Positions 5,463 to 13,620 of a DNA stretch of 64,000 nt are shown here, piece after piece (within the stretch, counting starts at the first letter, position 1; every line of letters starts with the position of its first letter). Below the pieces are notes generated by a model. The model was not told where the DNA came from. It was given only the letters and a program-made list of their open reading frames with translations, and did not search any database. The stretch lies in the NCBI RefSeq assembly GCF_000178115.2, contig NC_014828.1:705501-769500 (forward strand), in the 5' to 3' direction. The translations under genes were made by a program, and so were the position numbers. Origin of the DNA: Ethanoligenens harbinense YUAN-3. GTDB lineage: Bacteria; Bacillota; Clostridia; Oscillospirales; Ethanoligenentaceae.

Positions 5463-6998
5463 ATGCACATCGCCGCCTATTGCCGCGTTTCTACGGACAA
5501 GGCCGACCAGCTCAACAGTCTGGAGGCACAGAAACGCTTTTTTGCCGAATACACGGAAAAGACCGGCCATGCGCTGGTGCGCCTGTACGCGGATGAGGGC
5601 ATTTCCGGCACCAAAATCAAGAAGCGCAGGGAGTTCCAGCGCCTGATGCGCGATGCGGAGACCGGCCTGTTCGATATGGTGGTGGTCAAGGACATCTCCC
5701 GTTTTGCGCGCAACACGGTCGATCTTTTGCAGAGCATCCGCAAGCTGAAAAGTCTTGGCATCGAGACGCTGTTTCTTACGGCCAACATGACCTCGATGGG
5801 CAACAGCGAATTCGTGCTGACGATTTTCGGGGCGCTGGCGCAGGAAGAGAGTGCCAACACCTCCAAGCGTGTAAAGTTCGGCAAGAAGCTGAACGCCGAA
5901 AAAGGCCGCGTGCCGAACATCGTGTTTGGTTATGACAAAACGCCCGGCGATTACTTCAACCTCTCCGTCAATGAGGCGGAGGCCGCCGCTGTGCGGCAGA
6001 TCTATCACTGGTATGCGGAGGAGGGCTACGGCGCGTCCAAAATCGCCAGAATGCTCAATGCGAAAAGCCTGCGCACCAAGCGCGGCTGTATCTGGTCGCA
6101 GAACGCCGTCTGCCGCATCCTGACAAACGAGCTGTACGCCGGCAAGATCATCAACGGCAAGCAGGAAGTCGCTGATTTCCTGACGGGCGTGCGCGCCGAA
6201 AAGGACGAGACGGAATGGATGGTGACCGACCGCCCCGACCTGCGCATCGTCGCGCCGGAGCTGTTTAAAAAAGCCGGGCAGGTCATGCGCGAGCGCGGCA
6301 AAACCTTCAAGGTGAACAAGGAGCGGCAAAGCAACAAGTATTTGTTTTCCACCCTCATCAAGTGCAAGGAGTGCGGTTGGTCGTTCCGGCGCTCGGTGCG
6401 TACTTATAAAAATACGTATGTTCGCTGGGTGTGCAGCGGGCACAACGGCAAAGGGGCGGATTCCTGCCCGAACAAAACCGGTGTGGATGAGGACGCGCTC
6501 GTCGGCGCGCTGAACGCCTATTTTGCAGAGGTGCTCAAGTCCCGGAAGAACATCGTCCGGTATGTGGTAAGCGAGTTCAACCGGCTCTACAAGGCAAAAA
6601 GCGACCATGCGGAATACGGCCGGGAATTGCAGCAGAAGCTTACACGGCTTCAGAGGACACGCCAGAAATACATGGACCTGTACGCCGACGGGTTGATTTC
6701 CCGCGAGGAAATCAATGAAAAAATAGGCGGCATGCGCGAAGAAGCCGAGCGGCTGGAAAACGATCGGAAGCTGGCGGAGCTGAACATCGACAAGAGCGAC
6801 CGGTTGGAGGGCATTATTCGCAAGACGTTCCAGACCATCGAGAGCATCACGGACGTGCGCCAGCTCACCAACGCCCAGCTCAAGCAGATTATCCGGAAGA
6901 TCGAGGTGGACAAGGACGGCAACGTGGACGTCCACCTGCGCCTGCTGGGTGATCTGGGTTTGAATCAGACCGTTCCGATTCGTGACAGCGGTACATAA
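5463..6998 (+). CDS. Large serine recombinase of the spoIIID element
   Basis: 511 residues from the ATG at 5463 (AAGGCAG upstream; the frame extends further 5' without homology). Residues 1-140 form the resolvase catalytic domain, with YCRVSTD carrying the nucleophilic Ser and VVVKDISRFARN carrying the conserved Arg. Residues about 160-260 form the recombinase domain. A zinc ribbon follows (CKECGW...CSGHN...SCPNK), then a coiled coil at about 385-455. This is the SpoIVCA/phage-integrase type that cuts two short att sites through a 2-bp core. Its stop codon (6996-6998) overlaps the right junction, placing it at the very end of the element as in sigK/skin. It probably excises the element to rebuild spoIIID. 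Confidence 0.95.
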   Translation: MHIAAYCRVSTDKADQLNSLEAQKRFFAEYTEKTGHALVRLYADEGISGTKIKKRREFQRLMRDAETGLFDMVVVKDISRFARNTVDLLQSIRKLKSLGIETLFLTANMTSMGNSEFVLTIFGALAQEESANTSKRVKFGKKLNAEKGRVPNIVFGYDKTPGDYFNLSVNEAEAAAVRQIYHWYAEEGYGASKIARMLNAKSLRTKRGCIWSQNAVCRILTNELYAGKIINGKQEVADFLTGVRAEKDETEWMVTDRPDLRIVAPELFKKAGQVMRERGKTFKVNKERQSNKYLFSTLIKCKECGWSFRRSVRTYKNTYVRWVCSGHNGKGADSCPNKTGVDEDALVGALNAYFAEVLKSRKNIVRYVVSEFNRLYKAKSDHAEYGRELQQKLTRLQRTRQKYMDLYADGLISREEINEKIGGMREEAERLENDRKLAELNIDKSDRLEGIIRKTFQTIESITDVRQLTNAQLKQIIRKIEVDKDGNVDVHLRLLGDLGLNQTVPIRDSGT

Positions 6999-7020
6999 AG
7001 ATGTTTCGGAACGGTTAAAA
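6971..7020. other. attR-like right junction of the spoIIID element
   Basis: Second copy of GTACAT (6991-6996). Element DNA to the left (CGTTCC at 6971-6976 onward) mirrors the element DNA right of the first hexamer (to GGAACG at 317-322). Joined as in an excised circle, the 48-bp site is an imperfect palindrome with 17 of 24 half-site positions matching, centred on the dinucleotide CA. DNA to the right (from 6997) is spoIIID coding sequence. Confidence 0.85.
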
Positions 7021-7131
7021 AAGCTCAACCCCCAGTTGTATATAGAAGTCAAACACGTGTTGGAAGTCAATAAAGCCCAGAGGCATATCCGCGGAGGCAT
7101 GGCGACCCGCCGGAAATATCGGCACGAGTGA
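6997..7131 (+). CDS. spoIIID: spoIIID 3' part (C-terminal 44 codons)
   Basis: Read in the frame of the Val-His codons at 6991-6996, this stretch encodes KDVSERLKKLNPQL, then EVKHVLEVNKAQRHIRGG and MATRRKYRHE before a TGA at 7129-7131. It is the characteristic SpoIIID C-terminus, including the basic helix that contacts the minor groove. It has no start codon or ribosome site of its own, so it is silent until joined to codons 1-38 at 187-300. The joined protein would be 82 residues, the usual family length. It is easy to miss because it overlaps no ATG-initiated frame. Confidence 0.93.
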   Translation, partial: KDVSERLKKLNPQLYIEVKHVLEVNKAQRHIRGGMATRRKYRHE

Positions 7132-7453
7132 AGGGCCGCTTTCGGCGCATCCGGTTTTGGTATCTGCACACAGCCCTGTCGCAGCCGTCGTCGAGACGGT
7201 GCGGCGGGGCCTTTGCGCATGTGCGGCGGGACATGCGGCGGCAAAAAAAGTTTTGCCGTACAAGCAACAGCAGCTTGTCCGCTCCATATACATGCAGTAG
7301 AGCCACACGTCCTTTGAGCGGACAAATCCTGAAAATTTTTATATATGGAATAAAAAGGAAAACGACGGTTCAAGATATATATAAGCAAAAAAATGCGGAA
7401 TGGTCTGAATGGGACGACCCGGACATATAGTGTAAAAGAAAGGGGCACATGAC
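7132..7453. other. Intergenic region after spoIIID
   Basis: No gene is supported. A hairpin CGGCAAAA/TTTTGCCG (7239-7246/7251-7258) may terminate spoIIID. The last 120 bases are AT-rich and presumably hold the promoter of the next operon, but I could not define -35 and -10 boxes with confidence. Confidence 0.5.
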
Positions 7454-7732
7454 ATGGAAGGCGTAATCGCAGGCTTTTTGGAAACGGCGGTGCATCTGCG
7501 CCGCACGGCGGCGGGGCAGGATGGGCACATGCAGCTTCTGGATGAGATCGAGGCGGTGAAAGCACGGCTGGAGCATGTTTCGGCACGTTTTGACCTGCAA
7601 AGCGATCCCGACCTGCTGGAAGAATGCATCTATGAGATGCAGGCGCTGACGGCGCGTTATCGTTATCTCACGCGGGAGGCGCGCAGGCAGGGCGTAACAC
7701 GGCGGCCGGCTGCAAGTTTACAGCGCCTGTAA
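7454..7732 (+). CDS. DUF2508 family protein (YaaL-like)
   Basis: A 92-residue, mostly helical protein with the DUF2508 pattern: LLDEIEAVKARLEHVSARFDL, then DPDLLEECIYEMQALTARYRYL. The function is unknown. In Bacillus and many Clostridia the family member lies directly before bofA, as here, usually after recR. The gap to bofA is 73 nt. Confidence 0.85.
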   Translation: MEGVIAGFLETAVHLRRTAAGQDGHMQLLDEIEAVKARLEHVSARFDLQSDPDLLEECIYEMQALTARYRYLTREARRQGVTRRPAASLQRL

Positions 7733-7805
7733 CCGTCCGACGGACCGTGCACCCTTTGAAATTGAGAAAGAGCCGCTCTGCGGTTCCGAAAAGGAGAGGA
7801 CGGCC

Positions 7806-8096
7806 ATGCAGATGTTGGCGGCCACGGTTTCTGCCGGCATTGGGCACTACCTGCTCTATGGCGGCATCGCCGTGCTGTGCGGGCTGCTCATTCTGTTGCT
7901 TCGCAACCCGCGCGCACTGGGAAAATGGGCGCTTGGCGGCGTCGGCGGCTGTGTGGCGCTTTGGGCCGTGAATGCGGCGGGCGCTTTCACCGGTGTAAGC
8001 GTCGCGTGCAATCTTTGGACGGTGGGGGCGGCGATTGTGCTCGGTTTGCCCGGCGTTGTAAGCCTGTTTTTTCTCAAACTGCTGCTGCGGATGTAA
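7806..8096 (+). CDS. bofA: Pro-sigma-K processing inhibitor BofA family protein
   Basis: 96 residues with three hydrophobic segments, ending in the BofA-type pattern NLWTVGAAIVLGLPGVVSLFFLKLLL. BofA holds the SpoIVFB protease inactive in the outer forespore membrane until a forespore signal arrives, so it acts late in the same mother-cell pathway that SpoIIID enters through sigK. The start follows AGGAGAGG. It is probably co-transcribed with the DUF2508 gene and ends at the terminator at 8271. Confidence 0.88.
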   Translation: MQMLAATVSAGIGHYLLYGGIAVLCGLLILLLRNPRALGKWALGGVGGCVALWAVNAAGAFTGVSVACNLWTVGAAIVLGLPGVVSLFFLKLLLRM

Positions 8097-8270
8097 TACG
8101 ATTTTTCCACTAAATTGACGACATCTTTGCGGTTGATTTTCCGCCCCGCCGCGTCTTCGCCGTCGGCGGGCGAAAGCGCGCTTTCCTTCTTGTCCATGCA
8201 GGGCCAAAACCTCTCGCAAATCCTGATTCCTCTTCAATGGAAGAACCGTATAAAACAAACGGGCCGGAGA

Positions 8271-8304
8271 CCCCGGCGGGACTACGGCCCCGCCGGGGCT
8301 TTTT
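8271..8304 (+). terminator. Rho-independent terminator after bofA
   Basis: CCCCGGCGGG (8271-8280) pairs perfectly with CCCGCCGGGG (8289-8298), followed by CTTTTT. It separates the bofA unit from the polysaccharide operon. Confidence 0.9.
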
Positions 8305-8343
8305 CTGCGCGCCGGCACTTGAGGGCCGCCGGCGGACGGTACG

Positions 8344-8372
8344 TTGACAAACCCTGTCGGGAAACGTATAAT
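8344..8372 (+). promoter_or_regulatory. Consensus sigma-A promoter of the polysaccharide operon
   Basis: TTGACA (8344-8349), exactly 17 nt, TATAAT (8367-8372): both boxes are perfect consensus. Transcription should begin near 8379 and read the whole cluster to about 24.8 kb. It is the strongest-looking promoter in the window and has a terminator-like hairpin soon after it. Confidence 0.9.
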
Positions 8373-8395
8373 AAATGTGACTACTTTACGAAAAG

Positions 8396-8436
8396 CGGCG
8401 CGGCAGAGTTTTTTCTGCATGTATGCGCCGTTTTTT
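8396..8436 (+). terminator. Leader terminator-like hairpin (attenuator candidate)
   Basis: CGGCGC (8396-8401) pairs with GCGCCG (8425-8430), with an inner GCAG/CTGC stem, followed by six T residues (8431-8436). It lies about 20-60 nt after the predicted start site and 140 nt before the first gene. A second strong hairpin (8445-8456 with 8482-8492) follows. This arrangement suggests premature termination with regulated read-through. Confidence 0.6.
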
Positions 8437-8573
8437 GGCGTTTGATCGGCAACGCCCGGGAGCGGCGGGCGCCTGTGCCTTGGCGTGCCGATTTATATAG
8501 GAAATTTGCGGCGGGGCCCCGCGCGGTGGCCCGCCTGCGTCGGGTTTCCCGGCAACTGGGAGAGAGCGTCTGT

Positions 8574-10472
8574 ATGCGCGTGTTTCATAAAATGCTTTCG
8601 GCAGTGCTCTATGTCGTGTGGGATGTGGCCGCGGCGGCCGCGGCGGTCGTCATCGGTCTGGGTCTGCGGTTCGGCTTTGATAATGCCGCGCTGAAGCCGG
8701 GTTTTTATGCGTCGCGCGCGGAATTCATCCTGCTGGCTGTCGTCGTGCTTTTGCTGTGCAACGTGCTGTTCCGTTGCTATAACGACGTATGGAGCCGGTC
8801 GGGCCTGCCGGAATATCTGCGGCAGATCGGTTCGGTGGCCACCTCCACGGCGATCCTGCTGCTTTGCGCGGCCATTTTCCAGTTTGTTCCGTTTGAGATC
8901 CTGATCATCATCGCCATGCTCGAGCTGATTTTTGTGCTGACGGTGCGGGCATCGGTGCGGGTGGCCACCTGGCTGCAAACGCGCGTGCGTTCCATCCGCA
9001 TCCGCAGCCGAATGACACGGGTGGTCATCTACGGCGCGGGCGAAGCCGGCACCAACCTGCTGCACAAGCTGGCGAACAACCCCGAGGAACACCGCCTTCC
9101 GGTTTGCTTCATCGACGACAACCAGGGCATGTGGGGCAAAAAGGTGGGCGGGCTGCCGGTCGTTGGCGGGCGGGACAGGCTGGGGGAGGCCATCCGGACC
9201 TATAATGCCGGGGAGGTCATCCTTGCGATCAGTTCCGCAGGGCACGACATGCTCAAAGAACTGCTCATCATCTGCCACGGCATGCACTGCCCGCTTAGAC
9301 GGTTTGGCACCATTGACGAGGTCAATGAGAGCAGTTTCAGTAATGCCAAAATTTCCGACCTGAACCTGGAGGATCTGCTCAAGCGCGACAGCGTGCAGTT
9401 GAACATGCGGGCCGTGCAGGATTTCGTGGCCGGCAAGACCGTGTTGGTTACCGGGGGCGCAGGCTCCATCGGCTCGGAGATCTGCCGGCAGGTGCTGGCG
9501 TTTGGCGCCCGCAGGCTGCTGGTCTTTGATATTTTTGAAAACGGCCTGTATGAGATCAACAACGAACTGGGCGCGCTCTATCCGGCCGAGCGTTATCGCC
9601 TGCTGCTCGGCTCCATCCGCGACGCCGCCCGCCTTGAAGAGGTCTTTGCGCGCTACCGTCCGGAGGTCGTCTTTCATGCGGCGGCGCACAAGCATGTGCC
9701 CATGATGGAATACAACCCGATGGAGGCGCTGAAGAATAACGTCTTTGGCACCCTCAACGTGGCGAAGGCCGCCATTGACGCACACGCTGAAAAATTCATC
9801 CTCATCTCCACGGACAAGGCGGTCAATCCCGCCAACATTATGGGCGCGTCCAAGCGTATCGCCGAGCTGTGTGTCCAGTTGCTCAACCGCGAGTCCCGCA
9901 CCGAACTGGCTGCCGTGCGGTTCGGCAATGTGCTGGGCAGCAGCGGCAGCGTGGTGCCGTTTTTTAAAAAACAGATCGAGCGCGGCGGGCCGGTCACCGT
10001 CACCCACCCCAAGATGCGCCGCTATTTCATGACGATCCCGGAGGCGGTGCAACTGGTGCTGGAGGCCGGCGCAATGGCGCGCGGCGGCGAGATCTTCGTG
10101 CTGGATATGGGCGAGCCGGTGCTGATTTACGACTTGGCTTGCGATCTCATCCGCCTGTCCGGTTATGAGCCGGACAAGGACATCCGCATTGAATTCACCG
10201 GACTGCGGCCGGGTGAAAAACTCTTTGAGGAGATCAGTCTGGCCGAGGAAGATGTGTCCAAGACCCCGAACGACAAGATCTATATTTGCAGGCCGGGGGG
10301 ATTTGACGAGCAGCGTATCCGCGAGCTGGTGGAACTGCTGCGCGGCTATCTGAAAAAGGGGGATGACGCGGGCGCATTCGCCTGTGTGCGCGCGCTGGTT
10401 CCCACCTTTAAAAGCGCGGGCGCCCCGTGCGACTGCGGAAAGGAGGCGCCGACATGGAATACGAGCGCCTGA
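8574..10472 (+). CDS. UDP-sugar 4,6-dehydratase of the PglF/CapD type
   Basis: 632 residues from the ATG at 8574 (GGGAGAG upstream); the frame is open further 5' but without homology. Four N-terminal membrane segments (residues about 8-110) precede a first Rossmann-like domain (VVIYGAGEAG, about 148) and the SDR catalytic domain (VTGGAGSIGSE, about 286). Late motifs HAAAHKHVPMME and LRPGEKLFEE are typical. The family converts UDP-GlcNAc to the 4-keto-6-deoxy sugar, the first step to diamino- or fucosamine-type sugars. The usual catalytic Tyr of SDRs is replaced in this family, with Met/Lys-based chemistry. First gene of the polysaccharide operon. Confidence 0.93.
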   Translation: MRVFHKMLSAVLYVVWDVAAAAAAVVIGLGLRFGFDNAALKPGFYASRAEFILLAVVVLLLCNVLFRCYNDVWSRSGLPEYLRQIGSVATSTAILLLCAAIFQFVPFEILIIIAMLELIFVLTVRASVRVATWLQTRVRSIRIRSRMTRVVIYGAGEAGTNLLHKLANNPEEHRLPVCFIDDNQGMWGKKVGGLPVVGGRDRLGEAIRTYNAGEVILAISSAGHDMLKELLIICHGMHCPLRRFGTIDEVNESSFSNAKISDLNLEDLLKRDSVQLNMRAVQDFVAGKTVLVTGGAGSIGSEICRQVLAFGARRLLVFDIFENGLYEINNELGALYPAERYRLLLGSIRDAARLEEVFARYRPEVVFHAAAHKHVPMMEYNPMEALKNNVFGTLNVAKAAIDAHAEKFILISTDKAVNPANIMGASKRIAELCVQLLNRESRTELAAVRFGNVLGSSGSVVPFFKKQIERGGPVTVTHPKMRRYFMTIPEAVQLVLEAGAMARGGEIFVLDMGEPVLIYDLACDLIRLSGYEPDKDIRIEFTGLRPGEKLFEEISLAEEDVSKTPNDKIYICRPGGFDEQRIRELVELLRGYLKKGDDAGAFACVRALVPTFKSAGAPCDCGKEAPTWNTSA

Positions 10473-11761
10473 AACAGAAGATCGAGGAGAAAACCGCCCG
10501 CTTGGGCATCATCGGCATGGGGTATGTCGGGCTGCCGCTGGCGGTGGAGATCGCCCGCGCGGGCTATGCCGTCACCGGGTTTGACGTGCAGCAGAAAAAG
10601 GTGGACTGGCTCAACAGCGGCCATAATTACATCGGCGACGTGGTGGAAAGCGACCTCGCCGCGCTGGTGAAGAACGGCCGGCTGCGCGGCACCACCGATT
10701 ATGCCGCGCTGGCGGACTGCGACTGCGTGTCCATCTGCGTGCCTACGCCGCTGGACATCTACCAGCAGCCGGATATCAGCTATGTGCAGGCGTCGGCGGA
10801 ATCGGTGGCGCAGTACGCCCACTCCGGCATGCTGGTCATCCTCGAAAGCACCACCTATCCCGGCACCACCGAGGAGATTATCCAGCCGTTGCTGGAAGCG
10901 CGCGGCCTGCGCGTGGGCGTGGATATTTTCCTGGCCTTTTCGCCCGAGCGCGTGGACCCCGGCAACAAGCAGTATAAAACCAAGAACACGCCCAAGGTGG
11001 TGGGCGGCGTGACACACGCCTGCACCGCGCTGGCGGCGCAGCTCTATGGCCAGGTGCTGGCGGGCGGCATCTGCGAAGTCTCCAGCCCCAAAGTGGCGGA
11101 GATGGAGAAAATACTGGAAAACACCTTCCGCAACATCAACATCGCGCTGGCCAACGAAATGGCCATCCTCTGCGACCGCATGGGCATCCCGGTGTGGGAG
11201 GTCATCGATGCGGCCAAGACCAAGCCCTACGGCTATATGGCGTTCTATCCCGGGCCGGGGCTGGGCGGCCACTGTATCCCGCTCGACCCGTTCTATCTCA
11301 CATGGAAAGCGCGCGCCTACAATTATCACACCCGCCTGATCGAGATCGCGGGCGAGATCAACAACGGCATGCCCGAATACATCATCGGGCGGGTGTCGCG
11401 CATCCTCAACCGGCAGAAAAAGCCGCTGAACGGCAGCCGGGTTTTCCTGCTCGGCGTGGCGTATAAGCCCGACATCGACGACCTGCGCGAATCGCCGGTG
11501 CTCAAAATCATCACGCTGCTTGAACGGGAGGGCGCGGAGGTCTGCTACAACGATCCGTTCATCCCGTCGTTCACCCACGAAGGGAAAACATATGAGTCCA
11601 TACCGCTGGACGAAGCCGCCCTGCAAAACGCGGATGTGACGGTCATCACCACCAACCACAGCGCATATGACCCGGCGTTCATCGCGGCGCATGCGCCGGC
11701 GGTGTTCGATACGCGCGGCGCGACCCGCGACGTGGAGGGCGAGCATGTCGAACGGCTTTGA
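10454..11761 (+). CDS. UDP-N-acetyl-hexosamine 6-dehydrogenase (WbpA type)
   Basis: 435 residues from the ATG at 10454 (AAAGGAGG upstream). The N-terminal NAD site is LGIIGMGYVGLPLA. Motifs VPTPL, LESTTYPGTTEE and FSPERVDPGN are those of the WbpA/WecC branch. The catalytic Cys lies in GLGGHCIPLDPFYL. It oxidises C6 of a UDP-N-acetylhexosamine to the uronic acid. It overlaps the preceding gene by 19 nt, indicating tight operon packing. The WbpA assignment (UDP-GlcNAc as substrate) rests on motif similarity and on the WbpB/D/I-type neighbours. Confidence 0.9.
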   Translation: MEYERLKQKIEEKTARLGIIGMGYVGLPLAVEIARAGYAVTGFDVQQKKVDWLNSGHNYIGDVVESDLAALVKNGRLRGTTDYAALADCDCVSICVPTPLDIYQQPDISYVQASAESVAQYAHSGMLVILESTTYPGTTEEIIQPLLEARGLRVGVDIFLAFSPERVDPGNKQYKTKNTPKVVGGVTHACTALAAQLYGQVLAGGICEVSSPKVAEMEKILENTFRNINIALANEMAILCDRMGIPVWEVIDAAKTKPYGYMAFYPGPGLGGHCIPLDPFYLTWKARAYNYHTRLIEIAGEINNGMPEYIIGRVSRILNRQKKPLNGSRVFLLGVAYKPDIDDLRESPVLKIITLLEREGAEVCYNDPFIPSFTHEGKTYESIPLDEAALQNADVTVITTNHSAYDPAFIAAHAPAVFDTRGATRDVEGEHVERL

Positions 11762-12512
11762 GCGCGCCGTCAGCCCGGACGCGGAGATCGGCGGGGGCAC
11801 CGTACTCGGCGCATATTGCGTGGTGGAAGCCGGCGCGCGCATCGGCAGAAACTGCACCGTGGGGCACCACGTGGTCATCCACGCCGGTGCGCACATCGGC
11901 GACGGCACGCGAATCGACGACTTTGCCTGTGTGGGCAAGCAGCCGTTCCGCGCCGCGCACAGCGCCGTGTCCGACGGGGCGGAACGGCCCGGCGCGGAGC
12001 TTGGCGAGGGTTGCATCCTCGGCACCGGCGCGGTGGTTTATGCGGGTGCGGTGCTGGCCGCGCGGGTGCTGGTGGCCGACGGTGCCAGCGTGCGCGAAGA
12101 TGTCGCGGTGGGCGAAGGCACCATCATCGGGCGGGGCGTCGCGGTGGAAAACCATGTGCGCGTCGGCGCGCGGTGCAAGATTGAGACCGGCGCCTACATC
12201 ACCGCCTACTCGGCGCTGGGAGACGATTGCTTCATCGCGCCCGGCGTGGTAACCTCGAACGACAATTTCGCCGGGCGCACCAAAGCGCGGTTTGCCGCGT
12301 TCAAGGGCGTGACGGTGGAAAACGGCGGGCGCGTCGGCGCGGGTGCGGTGGTGCTGCCGGGTCGCACGGTGGAAGCGGACGGTTTTGCCGCCGCAGGCAG
12401 CGTGGTGACGTGCAACGTGCCCTCCGGTGCCATCGTGGCGGGAAACCCGGCAAGACCGCTGCGCCCCGTGCCGGATGAACAACGTCTGGGGAATCAGGAG
12501 AAACGGCCATGA
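11745..12512 (+). CDS. Left-handed beta-helix sugar N-acyltransferase (WbpD-like)
   Basis: 255 residues, starting at the ATG at 11745 inside the end of the dehydrogenase gene. Nearly the whole chain is hexapeptide repeats (AEIGGGTVLGAYCVVEAGAR and onward), diagnostic of trimeric acetyl-CoA-dependent acyltransferases. SNDNFAGRTKARFAAFKGV carries the family Asn/Asp loop, and SVVTCNVPSGAIVAGNPAR is the C-terminal signature. It is longer than classic WbpD because of an insertion near residues 65-85. It probably acetylates an amino group on the UDP-sugar made by its neighbours; the substrate is inferred. Confidence 0.85.
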   Translation: MSNGFERAVSPDAEIGGGTVLGAYCVVEAGARIGRNCTVGHHVVIHAGAHIGDGTRIDDFACVGKQPFRAAHSAVSDGAERPGAELGEGCILGTGAVVYAGAVLAARVLVADGASVREDVAVGEGTIIGRGVAVENHVRVGARCKIETGAYITAYSALGDDCFIAPGVVTSNDNFAGRTKARFAAFKGVTVENGGRVGAGAVVLPGRTVEADGFAAAGSVVTCNVPSGAIVAGNPARPLRPVPDEQRLGNQEKRP

Positions 12513-13594
12513 AGATCGTCACGGTGGTGGGCGCGCGCCCGCAGTTCATCAAGGCGGCGGCGGTGTCCCGCGTGCTGCGCAGAACGCATCAGGAGATCCT
12601 GGTGCACACCGGCCAGCATTACGACGCCAATATGTCGGATGTGTTTTTCGAGGAGCTGCACATCCCGCGCCCGGATTACGCGCTGGGGGTCGGTTCGGGC
12701 ACGCACGGCAGGCAGACCGGTGAGATGCTGGCCAAGGTGGAGGAGGTGCTCCTCACTGAAAAGCCGGACACCGTGCTGGTCTACGGCGACACCAACTCCA
12801 CGCTGGCGGGCGCGCTGGCGGCCTCCAAGCTTTGCATCCCGGTCGCGCATGTGGAGGCCGGGCTGCGCTCATTCAACCGCGCCATGCCCGAGGAGCAGAA
12901 CCGCGTGCTCACCGACCATATCTCCACGCTGCTGTTCGCGCCCACCGAAACGGCTGTTACGCACCTGCGGGCCGAGGGCGTCACCGACGGCGTGCGGCTG
13001 GTTGGCGATGTGATGTGTGACGCGCTTTTCTATTACCGCGACTTGGCCGAGCGGTCCGGGAATGCGCTGGATATGCTGGCGGATATTCTGCCCCATGCGC
13101 CGGAAATCGACGAAAAGTGGATACTGGCGACCATACACCGTGCGGAAAATACAGACGGTATACAACATTTATCGCAGATTCTCGCGGCGTTTGAGCAAAT
13201 GCCCGTGCCGGTGATCTTTCCGGTGCATCCGCGCACCGTCGGGCTGGTGCGTACCCTCTGGCGGCGGGAGGATTACCGCAACATCCGTTTTGTGGAGCCG
13301 GTGGGGTATCTGCACATGCTCTGGCTGGCTGGGCACGCGCGCCGGATCGTTACCGATTCGGGCGGGTTGCAAAAGGAAGCCTATCTGCTCGGTGTGCCGT
13401 GTGTGACGGTGCGGGAGCAGACCGAGTGGGTGGAAACGGTGGAGAGCGGCTGGAACACGCTGGCCCATGCGGACACGGCCGATATCCTTGTCAAGGCGAG
13501 CGCCTGCACACCCACCGCGCCGCGCCCGCCGTTTTACGGCGACGGCCACGCGGCGGAAAACATTACGCAAAGCCTGGCCGAATTGATTCGATAA
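12509..13594 (+). CDS. Non-hydrolysing UDP-N-acetylglucosamine 2-epimerase family (WbpI/WecB-like)
   Basis: 361 residues. Motifs VGARPQFIKAAAVSR, HTGQHYDANMSDVFFEEL, VYGDTNSTLAGALAA, HVEAGLRSFNR and MPEEQNR define the family. GVGSGTHGRQTGEML resembles the WbpI branch, which converts UDP-GlcNAc3NAcA to the manno epimer; WecB-type UDP-GlcNAc 2-epimerase is the alternative. The start overlaps the acyltransferase stop by 4 nt (ATGA). Confidence 0.9.
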   Translation: MKIVTVVGARPQFIKAAAVSRVLRRTHQEILVHTGQHYDANMSDVFFEELHIPRPDYALGVGSGTHGRQTGEMLAKVEEVLLTEKPDTVLVYGDTNSTLAGALAASKLCIPVAHVEAGLRSFNRAMPEEQNRVLTDHISTLLFAPTETAVTHLRAEGVTDGVRLVGDVMCDALFYYRDLAERSGNALDMLADILPHAPEIDEKWILATIHRAENTDGIQHLSQILAAFEQMPVPVIFPVHPRTVGLVRTLWRREDYRNIRFVEPVGYLHMLWLAGHARRIVTDSGGLQKEAYLLGVPCVTVREQTEWVETVESGWNTLAHADTADILVKASACTPTAPRPPFYGDGHAAENITQSLAELIR

Positions 13595-13620
13595 GATCGT
13601 CATCCGGGAAGGGGCGCGGC

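Larger units (their letters stand above)
295..6996 (+). mobile_element. Skin-like intervening element inserted in spoIIID (about 6.7 kb)
   Basis: The element lies between two copies of GTACAT (295-300 and 6991-6996) and separates the first 38 from the last 44 codons of spoIIID. Deleting 6696 bp by joining the hexamers gives one uninterrupted 82-codon spoIIID. It carries a large serine recombinase at its right end, with the stop codon at 6996-6998 overlapping the junction, plus a small upstream gene, bioY-DUF1284 and an HD-GYP operon. The cargo DNA is less GC-rich than the surrounding chromosome, especially around bioY. By analogy with sigK/skin, precise excision is expected only in the mother cell during sporulation. 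Excision itself is inferred; the split and the restored frame are seen directly. Confidence 0.92.

Noticed and set aside
5003-7020. Near-direct repeat GAACSGTTAAAA at 5003-5014 and 7009-7020 flanking the recombinase, as possible att sites
   Set aside because: The 7009 copy is spoIIID coding sequence and the 5003 copy lies in the middle of the element. The GTACAT pair explains the split gene exactly, so this 11-of-12 match is most likely chance.
8115-8573. Extending the 4,6-dehydratase N-terminally to 8115
   Set aside because: The extension would run through the bofA terminator, the consensus promoter and the leader hairpins, and has no homology. The ATG at 8574 has a ribosome site and starts the membrane domain.
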